A DNA stretch of 64,000 nt from Pseudomonadota bacterium (GTDB taxonomy: Bacteria > Pseudomonadota > Gammaproteobacteria > Burkholderiales > Burkholderiaceae_C): NCBI GenBank assembly GCA_022566735.1, contig JADFIG010000017.1, positions 1 to 64,000 on the forward strand, given 5' to 3'. A program made the position numbers and the translations under genes. Shown piece after piece: positions 18,286 through 26,900 of the stretch. The first letter of the stretch is position 1. Each line of letters opens with the position of its first letter. The notes under the pieces were generated by a model. The model was not told the origin of the DNA. It searched no databases and worked only from the letters and a program-made list of their open reading frames with translations.

Positions 18286-18981
18286 TCAGCCGCTCATGCG
18301 GTTGGTCAGTTGCAAGCGCATGGGCCAGACCATGTTCGAAGGAGGCGGGTTGCGGAAGCCCTGAAACCGCGTCATCGCCTTGCGCAGGAGTTCGTCGGTG
18401 TCGTGGTTGCCCGAGGTGCTCAGCAGCTCGAACCGTTCGACGGTGCCGTCCGCACGCAGCCACAGCGCCATGGGCACCTTGTAGTCGCCTGCGCGGCGCA
18501 AGCCGTCCTCCCGGTTGAGGTGCGCCTGCAGTTCACGCTTGGCCGCATTGCCATACGAGGACGCTGCCAGGCGGTCACCCACGGTGCCTCCCCCGCCGCT
18601 GCCGATCGCGCCCTTTTCGTATTCCTTGCTGACGGTACCGGCAGAGAAGGCACTGGGCCCATCCCCAGCAGCGCCTTCCATCTTGAGCTGCTGCGGCTCG
18701 GGCGGAGCCTCCACCGGCTTTTGCTCTTGTGGCTGCGGCTTGTTTTCTTCCGGCTTGGGCTCGGGCTTCTTTTCTTCCTTGGGCGGCGGCGGAGGCGGCG
18801 GGGGCGTGTCAGGCAGCACCGCGATCTTGACGTTCTGGCGCTTGGGGCCGTCGCCGCCCTTGCCCATCATGCTGCGCACAAGGAAGCCGCCGGCCACCAG
18901 GGCCAGCACCAGCAAGGCGGGCACGAAGAAGCGCTTGACGCCGCCTTCGGGAGCGCCACGGTCCGTGTCAGTGGCAGCCAT
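18286..18981 (-). CDS. tonB: TonB-like energy transducer
   Basis: A 231-residue bitopic protein. One membrane segment at ~17-37 (FFVPALLVLALVAGGFLVRS) is followed by a proline/lysine/glutamate-rich spacer with eight consecutive prolines (PPPPPPPPKEEKKPEPKPEE) that would span the periplasm. The C-terminal ~90 residues resemble TonB_C, with KRELQAHLNREDGLRRAGDY and VPMALWLRADGTVERFELLS. The SxxxH motif common in the TonB membrane helix is not obvious. It starts 1 bp after the upstream exbD stop and is followed by the porin. Energy transfer from ExbB/ExbD to an outer-membrane partner is the family role. Confidence 0.85.
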   Translation of the reverse strand: MAATDTDRGAPEGGVKRFFVPALLVLALVAGGFLVRSMMGKGGDGPKRQNVKIAVLPDTPPPPPPPPKEEKKPEPKPEENKPQPQEQKPVEAPPEPQQLKMEGAAGDGPSAFSAGTVSKEYEKGAIGSGGGGTVGDRLAASSYGNAAKRELQAHLNREDGLRRAGDYKVPMALWLRADGTVERFELLSTSGNHDTDELLRKAMTRFQGFRNPPPSNMVWPMRLQLTNRMSG

Positions 18982-18982
18982 C

Positions 18983-19384
18983 TCAGGTTCCGATCTTGGA
19001 AGTGACCAGTCCCATGGACACCTCCAGCTTGTTGCACAGGTCGATCACGGTGACCACCTGGGCGTATTGCGAACGGGCATCGCCCTTGATGGCGACGCTC
19101 ATCTTGGGGTCGCGTTGCTTGGCCTGCGCCAGCTCGCTTTCCAGCTGCGCGGGCGTCACGGGCACACCGTTGAGCATCAGCTGGCCCCCGGCCATGACCT
19201 GCACGACCTTGAGCTCGTGCTTCTCGGTGCTGGGCTTGTTGCTGGGCTTGGGCATGCTGATGCTCAGGCCCTGCACCGACGCCGTCGTCATCAGGATGAA
19301 GACGACCAGCAGCACGTACGCCAGGTCGAGCATGGGCGTGACGTTGATGCTGTCGTAGGGTTTGGTTTCGCCTTGAACCTGCAT
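18983..19384 (-). CDS. exbD: ExbD-like proton-channel subunit (second copy)
   Basis: A 133-residue membrane protein. The start is ATG 19384 (MQVQGETKPYDSINVTPMLD); a longer frame to 19447 overlaps the other exbD and is unlikely. One N-terminal membrane segment carries the proton-binding aspartate in NVTPMLDLAYVLLVVFILM. A periplasmic domain follows (ELKVVQVMAGGQLMLNGVPV; DLCNKLEVSMGLVTSKIG). ExbD forms the core of the ExbB/ExbD motor that uses proton flow to power TonB. It is 7 bp downstream of another exbD and 1 bp upstream of tonB. Confidence 0.93.
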   Translation of the reverse strand: MQVQGETKPYDSINVTPMLDLAYVLLVVFILMTTASVQGLSISMPKPSNKPSTEKHELKVVQVMAGGQLMLNGVPVTPAQLESELAQAKQRDPKMSVAIKGDARSQYAQVVTVIDLCNKLEVSMGLVTSKIGT

Positions 19385-19391
19385 GGCTACC

Positions 19392-19799
19392 TCATTGAAC
19401 GCGCTTGGTGGCCAGGCCGATTTCGGTGATGTCGAGGCGCTTGGCAATCTCCAGCACCTGCATCACCTTCTCGTACTGGGCCGCCGCGTCGGCCTTGAGC
19501 ACGACGGGCAACGCGGGGTTGGCGGCCTTGTACTGCGCCAGGTTGCTCTGGAGCTCGTCCAGGCTGACCGGGTAGGCGTCCAGGTAGACCTGACCATCGG
19601 CCGTGATGGTGATGCCCTTGGTCTGCGGCTTGGCGAGGTTGTTGGCCGCCTGCGTGAGCGGCGGCGTCACCTTCACGCCCTGCACCGAGGCCGTGGTCAT
19701 GATGATGAACACGACCAGCAGCACATAGGCCAGGTCCAGCATGGGCGTGACGTTGATGTCGTCGTACGCCTGCAGGTCGCCCTTGACGTCACCAGCCAT
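19392..19799 (-). CDS. exbD: ExbD-like proton-channel subunit (first copy)
   Basis: A 135-residue protein with the same plan as its neighbour. The aspartate motif is again NVTPMLDLAYVLLVVFI, followed by IMTTASVQGVKVTPPLTQAA and a periplasmic part with TKGITITADGQVYLDAYPVS and EKVMQVLEIAKRLDITEIGL. The two copies are nearly identical through the membrane segment but diverge strongly in the periplasmic domain, so they are probably not interchangeable. It starts 1 bp after the stop of the DUF2341-ExbB gene. Confidence 0.93.
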   Translation of the reverse strand: MAGDVKGDLQAYDDINVTPMLDLAYVLLVVFIIMTTASVQGVKVTPPLTQAANNLAKPQTKGITITADGQVYLDAYPVSLDELQSNLAQYKAANPALPVVLKADAAAQYEKVMQVLEIAKRLDITEIGLATKRVQ

Positions 19800-19800
19800 G

Positions 19801-21507
19801 TCAGCGGGCTCCGTGGGTTTCTGCCACGCGGGTCACGAACTCGTCGACGAAGATGCTCATGTCCGACGAGATGTTCTTGATGCGGGCGGCCAGGTAGTTG
19901 TAGCCAAACAGCGCCGGGATGGCGACGCCCAGGCCGGCCACGGTGGCCAGCAGTGCGGCCGCGATGCCGGGGGCGATGGCGTTGACGTTCACGTCGCCAG
20001 CGGCGGCGATGGCCGCGAAGGTGATCATCACGCCCACCACGGTGCCGAGCAGGCCCAGGAAGGGGCCGCCCGAGATGGCGATGGTCAGCAGCACGATCTT
20101 GCTGTTGAGGGTGTGGCTCTCGCGGACCAGGTCGGCGTCGACCGCGGCCTTGACGGCGTCGATGGAGGCACCGGACAGCGGGGCCGCACCGGCCTTGCCC
20201 ACGTCACGCTTGTTGAGCTCGCGCAGGCCGGCGCTGTAGAGGCGGGCCAGCTGCGAGTGCTTCAGACCATCGGACTCCACCGTCAGGATGTCCTGGGCGT
20301 TGCGGAAGGCGTTCAGGAACTTCATGTTGTCCTTGTCGGCGCGACCCACCAGCACGGCCTTGTCGTACATCACCCAGGCGGCGATCACGAACATGATGCC
20401 CAGGATGATGATGACGACCCAGGCGTCGGTGGTGAGGTTGTCGATCAGGATGGCGAAGTGACCCTTCTCGCCATGGCCGGCGTCGGCATCGGCGGTGTCA
20501 GGGGTCTGGGTGTTGGCCAGCACCAGCTTGGCGTCCGAGCTCTGTGCGGCGTGGGCGAACTTGACCCAGTCGGCGCTGCGCACGGTGGTGGCGACTTCCA
20601 GCTGGTCGAGCAGGCCGGTCAGGCCTTGACCGACGGACACGGCGCCTTCGATCGGGGCCACGGTGGCAGGCACATCGGCCTGAGCCGCCTGGGCGCCGTT
20701 GACGTACAGGGTCAGCTTGCCATTGCCCACGGTCACGGCCAGGTGGGCCCAGGCAGCGGTCGGCAGCTCGCCACCGGCGGCGGTGGCCGAACCCAGCGTG
20801 GCAGAGGCCTTGCCGTTGTCCAGCGTCAGGGCCAGCGGGCCTTGCTTGAACAGGGCGCCGGTGACGGCTTCGGGCTTGAACCACAGGCTGACGCTGTAGG
20901 GACCGGAGCCGCCAGCCTTGAGCTTGTCGGCGGTCCAGCTGATGGCCTGGCCGTCCAGCTTGGCCGCCGCGCCGATCAGGCCGTTGGCCTCGCGGGTGAC
21001 GGCAGCGGCGGACTTGATCTGCGCTGCGGCGTCATCGGCGGTCTCGCCGGTCTTGCCAGCGAAGGTGATGGCCGCGGCCATGGCACCGTCGAAGATGGCG
21101 GGGCTGGTGGCTTCGGCGGCAGCGGCTTCGTTGCCGGCGTACACATGAACGATGTTCTTGTCGGTGCCCGGCAGGGTGTTGGGCAGCTGCACCCAGACCA
21201 CGCCCAGCTCGTTGGCGCCATCGAAGCGCTCCACCCAGAACTTCAGCGGGGTCTTGTCATCGGCGGCCACGACGCGCAGGTCGCTGCCATCGGGCTTGGC
21301 GCCCAGGAAATCGAAGTTGCCGGAGTGCAGGCGCACCGGCACGACCACGCCAGACAGGGCCTCCTTCGTCTCGACCCCTTGGGCAGAGGTGTTCAGGACC
21401 ACCTTGGTGCGTTGCTTGAAATCGCCGTTCCACCAGGCGTGGGCCAGGGTGGGAATGCAGATGGCTGCGGCCAGCAGCGAGGTGGTGAGGGTGCGCTTGA
21501 TCTTCAT
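19801..21507 (-). CDS. exbB: DUF2341-LamG-ExbB fusion (MotA/TolQ/ExbB proton channel with lectin-like domain)
   Basis: A 568-residue protein combining two parts. Residues 1-24 are a signal peptide ending in AHA, then WWNGDFKQRTKVVLN opens a DUF2341 domain (~25-125). Residues ~135-310 look like a LamG/concanavalin-type jelly roll (AITFAGKTG, YSVSLWFKPEAVTGALFKQG, AWAHLAVTVGNGKLTLYVNG). Residues ~355-568 are a complete ExbB/TolQ channel: DAWVVIIILGIMFVIAAWVM, cytoplasmic NAFRNAQDILTVESDGL, then SGGPFLGLLGTVVGVMITFA and GIAAALLATVAGLGVAIPAL. The lectin-like part would be periplasmic. The gene opens the exbB-exbD-exbD-tonB-porin-coiled-coil operon. No normal ribosome site is visible; a hairpin sits 10 nt before the ATG. 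Confidence 0.9.
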   Translation of the reverse strand: MKIKRTLTTSLLAAAICIPTLAHAWWNGDFKQRTKVVLNTSAQGVETKEALSGVVVPVRLHSGNFDFLGAKPDGSDLRVVAADDKTPLKFWVERFDGANELGVVWVQLPNTLPGTDKNIVHVYAGNEAAAAEATSPAIFDGAMAAAITFAGKTGETADDAAAQIKSAAAVTREANGLIGAAAKLDGQAISWTADKLKAGGSGPYSVSLWFKPEAVTGALFKQGPLALTLDNGKASATLGSATAAGGELPTAAWAHLAVTVGNGKLTLYVNGAQAAQADVPATVAPIEGAVSVGQGLTGLLDQLEVATTVRSADWVKFAHAAQSSDAKLVLANTQTPDTADADAGHGEKGHFAILIDNLTTDAWVVIIILGIMFVIAAWVMYDKAVLVGRADKDNMKFLNAFRNAQDILTVESDGLKHSQLARLYSAGLRELNKRDVGKAGAAPLSGASIDAVKAAVDADLVRESHTLNSKIVLLTIAISGGPFLGLLGTVVGVMITFAAIAAAGDVNVNAIAPGIAAALLATVAGLGVAIPALFGYNYLAARIKNISSDMSIFVDEFVTRVAETHGAR

Positions 21508-21516
21508 GATCAGACC

Positions 21517-21542
21517 GGTGAAGAAAAACCAGTATCTTCACC
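21517..21542 (-). promoter_or_regulatory. Hairpin immediately upstream of the ExbB fusion start
   Basis: A perfect 8-bp stem GGTGAAGA/TCTTCACC with a 10-nt U-rich loop ends 10 nt before the ATG at 21507. No Shine-Dalgarno sequence lies between the hairpin and the start. It could be a translation-control element of the TonB operon or a terminator of the preceding low-GC gene; the U-run is in the loop rather than after the stem, which speaks against a classic terminator. Confidence 0.45.
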
Positions 21543-21633
21543 GACTACTGTTGCAACCCTCACCCGCAGCGCACCGCCAAATGGCTCATTGCGCGAGTAT
21601 TTTTATTCACGCCGCTGACACAGTCCGGCTGCC

Positions 21634-22986
21634 TTACTGCCAGGACGCCAACGGCGCCGTGAATGAGTTACGGTCAAAGCCATAATCAAAAACGCTGGCC
21701 GTCCCAGCAGGAGGTGTTGCCTGCCCAGAATAACCAAATGTGGCAGCAAACCATCCTGCGTCAACAAATCCGTAATAATCCGCTCGCATATACTTATATC
21801 CCGCACTGTAGACGAAATCGTACACACCACCCTTAAGCCCCGGGTGAGTCATTTTGTACAAAACACGCCCATTTGGTGGCGTTGACACGAATGCAAAATC
21901 AAGCGGAGACACACCACCAAGCCGCACAAATCGGAAGTTTCTATCTGCGGAAATTTTTGCGTACTTTGGATCCCTGTCAGCCAAATTCTCCAATGGCAAC
22001 ACGCCCATGGCGTAACCAGGACTAGACAAGCACCGCCTCACATCCAGGGCACGAACGCCCTCCGAGACCTGATATGACTGCAAACCAGAATCAATCCCAT
22101 AGTTATTTGCATCTGCGGCCGCGATAGCGCCGCCCGCGACCCCATCTCCACCACTGTAAATGTGCAAAAAATACTCATCCGAAGCTGCCTGCACACCAAA
22201 TTTGTCTGCAAACTTGCAAACCATCAATTTGCCAACCGGCACACCAAGCGCGCCTGCAGCATCATTTTTCATCGAGTTAAATGCGTCCGACACAATGCTG
22301 GTGTACTGAGCCTTGCTGATGCTGGGCTGGTATTTTGACAATCGATCATCCTCTCCATCAGGAACAACGATTCCTTGAGCCTTCTGAAGAGCTTTATACA
22401 GATCCAGGCTAACAGCCACCCCAAACAAAACCTGCACCGACGATCTCGCAGCTGACCGCGCGTGTGGGTCCACAAATTCATCCGCAGGAACAATGGATGA
22501 AAAATAATCATCAGGCGCACGACTCACACTCCCATCCACGCCCGCATAAGTAGCAGTCAAAAAATCAATCACCCCCCCGCCATTGAATCGATATATACCA
22601 TCCACCAAATTCACGGAAACAACACTATAGGGCCCAAACCTTCTATCACTGCAGGCCACAACAAACTTGTGACTGTAGGTGCTTTTATAAAACTCGGAAG
22701 CTTCTGCTTTCCATCCCCCAAGCGGGAAAACCCCACCCTTCGCCCCAAGATCCACAGGCAACGCATCCGGCGTAAAGGTAAAAACTCGCGCGGAGGCGGG
22801 CGTCTGATAGTAGTTTCCGCCAGAATCTTTGGGCGATTGACACATATTAACCAGAGATATTACAACAGTATCCTCCATTGCCGAATCCCCGGACAAATAT
22901 GCCGCATCTAACGTGGAAAACGTCGACGCGTCAACGTTAGCACAAAATACCAAAGAGGCAGCAATCACACCTGATAATTTTTTCAT
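21634..22986 (-). CDS. Secreted protein, low-GC paralogue of the protein at 37504-38715
   Basis: A 450-residue protein with a signal peptide (MKKLSGVIAASLVFCANVDA). Family unknown to me. It is paralogous to the 403-residue protein at 37504-38715: both share LFGVAVS.DLY.ALQ.AQG, QPSISKAQYTSIVSDAFN, YFL..Y.GGDG..GGA, YGIDSGL.SYQVSEG and CLS.PGYA.GVLPLEN in the same order. The overall size and secretion suggest a periplasmic binding-like or surface protein, but I see no diagnostic motif. Sampled lines are about half GC, far below the neighbours, so it looks horizontally acquired or relaxed. AAGGATCG precedes the ATG. It lies between the tpsA gene and the TonB operon on the same strand. Confidence 0.75.
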   Translation of the reverse strand: MKKLSGVIAASLVFCANVDASTFSTLDAAYLSGDSAMEDTVVISLVNMCQSPKDSGGNYYQTPASARVFTFTPDALPVDLGAKGGVFPLGGWKAEASEFYKSTYSHKFVVACSDRRFGPYSVVSVNLVDGIYRFNGGGVIDFLTATYAGVDGSVSRAPDDYFSSIVPADEFVDPHARSAARSSVQVLFGVAVSLDLYKALQKAQGIVVPDGEDDRLSKYQPSISKAQYTSIVSDAFNSMKNDAAGALGVPVGKLMVCKFADKFGVQAASDEYFLHIYSGGDGVAGGAIAAADANNYGIDSGLQSYQVSEGVRALDVRRCLSSPGYAMGVLPLENLADRDPKYAKISADRNFRFVRLGGVSPLDFAFVSTPPNGRVLYKMTHPGLKGGVYDFVYSAGYKYMRADYYGFVDAGWFAATFGYSGQATPPAGTASVFDYGFDRNSFTAPLASWQ

Positions 22987-23940
22987 GATCGATCCTTTTT
23001 ACGTAGGAGCGACCAGACTGCCCGGCGTTCATGACGTATTTTTTACCGAGGACTATGAAAAGGCGAAGCAAGGCACTCCGGCGCCCTGAAAAAGACTGCA
23101 AAAGAGTTCGCCAATGTGCGCAGCGCGATTCTGAGTACCCGGGACAATGGCCGCATCAAGCAAAGCGCCCCCGGATCGGAAAGCGCGACGAGATGGCCAG
23201 GGGGGGCAGACGCTCGAGTTCGAGTCGCAGGTTGCGTCTTATAACTACCCATGACAAGCGCAGCTGGCCGCCATTTCCGGCGAAGCCGCTGCTGCGCATC
23301 CGCCCATCCAATAACGGTTCGCGCCAGGGTAGACGAACGTAGGGGGCTCAACGCACAACATTGTGGCATTCCATGATTTCGCACTGGCACGAGCATTAGC
23401 CGGTGGCACCAATGCACGCAGGCATGACCAGTTCACGCTTGCGTTGTTGCAAATCGAGTCATATGTACTTGCGGCGTTCTTAACAAGGCGTCATTTTCGA
23501 ATTCTGCATCAACCTGCAAGTCGGAAACAAATGGATGCCCTGATTGACCCGGACATAGTCCTGGGTCAGCCCCCTTGGGTACAAAGGGGTGTTCACGCCA
23601 CATTGACCGAACTCGATTGACTTGCGCAAACAAAAGGGCGACACGGAATTGCTGTGCCTAGCGCGCTCTTCCCACATTACTTGAACACACACGCCCGCCA
23701 CTATATAACTTGCCGTAAAGCGTCCACAATGAATGGGCAATCTGCGCTGCCGCTCACCTTTCGACACACACACGCCACCTCTGCGCCAAACTCGATCCAC
23801 TTCAGTGCAAGCCCGATTTTCTATACCGAGAGCCGGCCCTTACGCCTCCTGCATTCCGATTGCCTCTGATCAAGTCTTGTCGCCGAAAGACGAACGCTCA
23901 GCGCGCCTCGATTTCTGCGCTGCGAATCAGCAGTCTCATA
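22987..23940. other. 954-bp gap of lower GC, no gene recognised
   Basis: Between the end of the tpsA-like gene and the start of the low-GC secreted protein. Composition is intermediate. Several frames of 60-140 codons exist on both strands, but none has a ribosome site, recognisable motif or consistent codon use, and they overlap one another. No transposase remnant, tRNA, terminal repeat or clear terminator was seen. It should hold the promoter of the gene at 21634-22986. It may be an eroded insertion. Confidence 0.5.
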
Positions 23941-26900
23941 TCAACGATCTCGTTTTTCATCCAATTCTCTTTTGCTATTGGCATCACCTGCTGCCGTGGC
24001 CGCGCCCTGGTCACCAAAGCCCAACAGGTCCACCGTCATCACGGAGTTGCTGGCCTGCTTGGACTTGTTGTCGCTGGCCTGAGCCACCTGGGTCACGCCT
24101 GCGGCGGTGTCAGCCACCTTGGGCGTCAGGCTGATGCTGACGGTGGGTGCCGGCGGTGCCGCCACGCCCGAAGCGCCACCGATGTTGTCTCCGCCCTTGA
24201 CGGTCGGAGCCACGATGCTGATGTTGGCGTCGCCCTTGATGAAGGCGTCCAGCGCGCGGATTTCGCCGTTGGGCGCGTACAGACCGATCACCGGCGTCAT
24301 GTCAGAGGGTGTCTGCACCTTCTGGAAGCCGCTGCCGCTGGTGGGCGGGTTGCCCTTGGATTCGACCAAGCCTGTCAGGACGTTGAACACACGGCTCGGC
24401 ACGTCTGCCGCGACACTGGTGTTCGAGCCCTTGCCCGAGTCGATGCTGCCATGCACGGAGTAGATCAGCAGGTTGCCCCGGCCCAGCGAAATTACCTTCT
24501 GGTCCCCCGCGAGGAAATCGCCTTGGCTGAGCGAGCGGAAGCTGCCGCCCAGGAAGTTGATGAATCCCCCTGGAGCGCCAGCCGCCGTGGGCAGGCCCGC
24601 AACGATCTGGCCCGAGGCCAGCACGTCAATGCCACCCAGGCTGTCATCGGCGCGGCCCAGCGCCGTGCCACCCCCCTGACCCAGGTTATGCACACGCGAC
24701 TGACCCACGTTGACATCACCCTCGCTGCGGAAGGTGCGGCCATGGCCAGCCAGGTCTGCCACGGCTTCGGCTACGGCAAACAGGGCCTGACGACGCAGCT
24801 TGCGGCTGGCTTCTTCGGTGGCGTCCGTCGACACGGCAATGGCGTTGGCTGCCGCCGCCGCCTGCTGGATCTGCGCCCACATGGCTTCCTGCTTCTTGCG
24901 CTGGAAGGCCGTCGAGCGGTAGTACGCAGGCGACTTGCCCGCGTCCTCCGGCAGGTAGAGCGCTGCGAAGGTAGCGTTCTGGAAGGTTTGCACTGCCTCG
25001 ACCTGACGCGCCTCACTGAGTTGGCCAAAAGCGGCGAATGCATCGCTGTCGCTCAGCGAAGCCCAGCTGCCGCCGCTGGGCAGCAAGCCGCTGTCCGTCA
25101 AGGCTTGGTTCACGGCATCACGCAAACCGGCCTGGTTGCCATAGCGGGATTGCAGCTCACCGATGTTGACCGTCTTGGCAACACCTGCGGCCACCGTGAT
25201 CTTGGCGGAGGCAGCTGGCAGCGCGGAGTTCACCGCGTTGCCCAGGGCCACCACACCGTTCATCTGACCAAGCTCAATGTCGCGACCGGCTTCAAGCACC
25301 AACGCACCAGGCCCGCCAAGGGCTACCGTGCGTGGGTTGTCGCTCCTTGCCACCTGGATGCCAGTGATATCACGACCCGCTGACAGACGCGTCACATCGG
25401 CTTCATCGAAGTTCTGGCCCAGGAAGTTGGGATTGACGATGTCACGACCGGCGACGATTTCGGTGGGGCGAGGGGTGCGCAGGTAGGAAAAAGCTTCACG
25501 CTTGAGCTCGTTGCCAGAGGCAGACGTCAAGGAGTCAATGACATCAGAGAACACCACATCACGGCCAGCATAGAGGCGCACAACATTCTGATTTTGCGCT
25601 TGCCCCAGATCGGCTATTGGCTTTTGCGTGAGGATGCTCTCTTGGCTTGCATCGGACTGAAACGCGTACGGGATCAGACCGGGGCTCTTCGCGGGGTCCG
25701 ATGCAGAAAGTTCAGTGGTCAAGGTAGCCAATGGCCGGCTGATGCCAACTGCGGTGAAAGTCGTTGGCGCATTCACCGAAGGCAGACCGCCCGCTGAAAC
25801 CTGGTTGGCATCCAGCAATTGCAGCTTGGCCTGCATCACCACGTCGTTCGCGGCGTACACGTTCACATCAGACTGGGCACTCGGTGCCACGTACAGCTGC
25901 GCGCCTCCTGAGCTGTTCGTCGCTGCAGTTGCACCCTGCACGTAGCGGCCACTGCCGTCGATTCGCACATCACCACCCAAGCTCACCAGACTGAGGTTCG
26001 GAGGCAGCACCAACGCGAGTTGTGCCGCCTGAGTGCCCCGTGGCGCAGAGTTAGTTTCAATCAGCTTCTGCACAGGCGAGAACGTGGTCAGCAGGAGCTT
26101 GAAATTCTCGCTGTCAGGCGCCAGGGTCACGTTGCGCTTGAGCGAACTCAGCGATGCGCCGGCATCGGCGGCATAGGTGTAGTAAACGGAAGCGCGGGTG
26201 TTGGTCAGCCCCGTCGAGGCCGTGCTGGCAAGGAAAGGAATGGCCGTGGGGTTGAAGATGTGAGAGACCGTGAGGTCATCCACTGCGCTCACAGACCAGT
26301 GGCCATCCATCACTCCCAGCATGGCACCAGGGGCAACCAGCTTGCCAGACACAGGTGTTGTGTTTGGCACTTGCCTGTCGTCGCCTGCCAAAAGGCTGCC
26401 ACCCGCGCTCAGTCGGCCCTCGCCACGGCCCAGGAAATACAGGCCGCCGCGGATGTCGCCACCTGCGCTCACCGTGACGTCGCCGCCATTGAGCACCTTC
26501 AGGCTTGACGACTGAACATTGCCGCTGGCATCCACATTCAGCACCGAGCGAGCGCTGGTGGGCGCCACCACAGCCAGGTTACTGATGTCCGTGCCTGCGG
26601 TGATGCTCACATTGCCGCCACCGAACGAGCCAAATCCTTGGCGGAAATCGTTGAAGCGGCTGAACCAGGCCACAGGCACATTGGCGGATACCTGGGATGA
26701 TCCCAAGGCCCCTCCGTGGACAAAGTAGTTGCCCGTACCTTGGAGCAATTGCTGACGAACCTTCTTTTCCTTGCCATTGTCGAAGGACACGCTCTCAAAG
26801 CTGCCGACCTCTGCGCCGGCGAACACCGTCAAGCGCTCACCTCGTTCGGTGAACACCGAGGACGCCGTCGGATACGCACCCGTAGCACCCGTAGCAGCGT

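Noticed and set aside
22987-23940. Several 60-140-codon frames in the gap, considered as small genes or transposase remnants
   Set aside because: They overlap each other on both strands, lack ribosome sites and have no recognisable motif.
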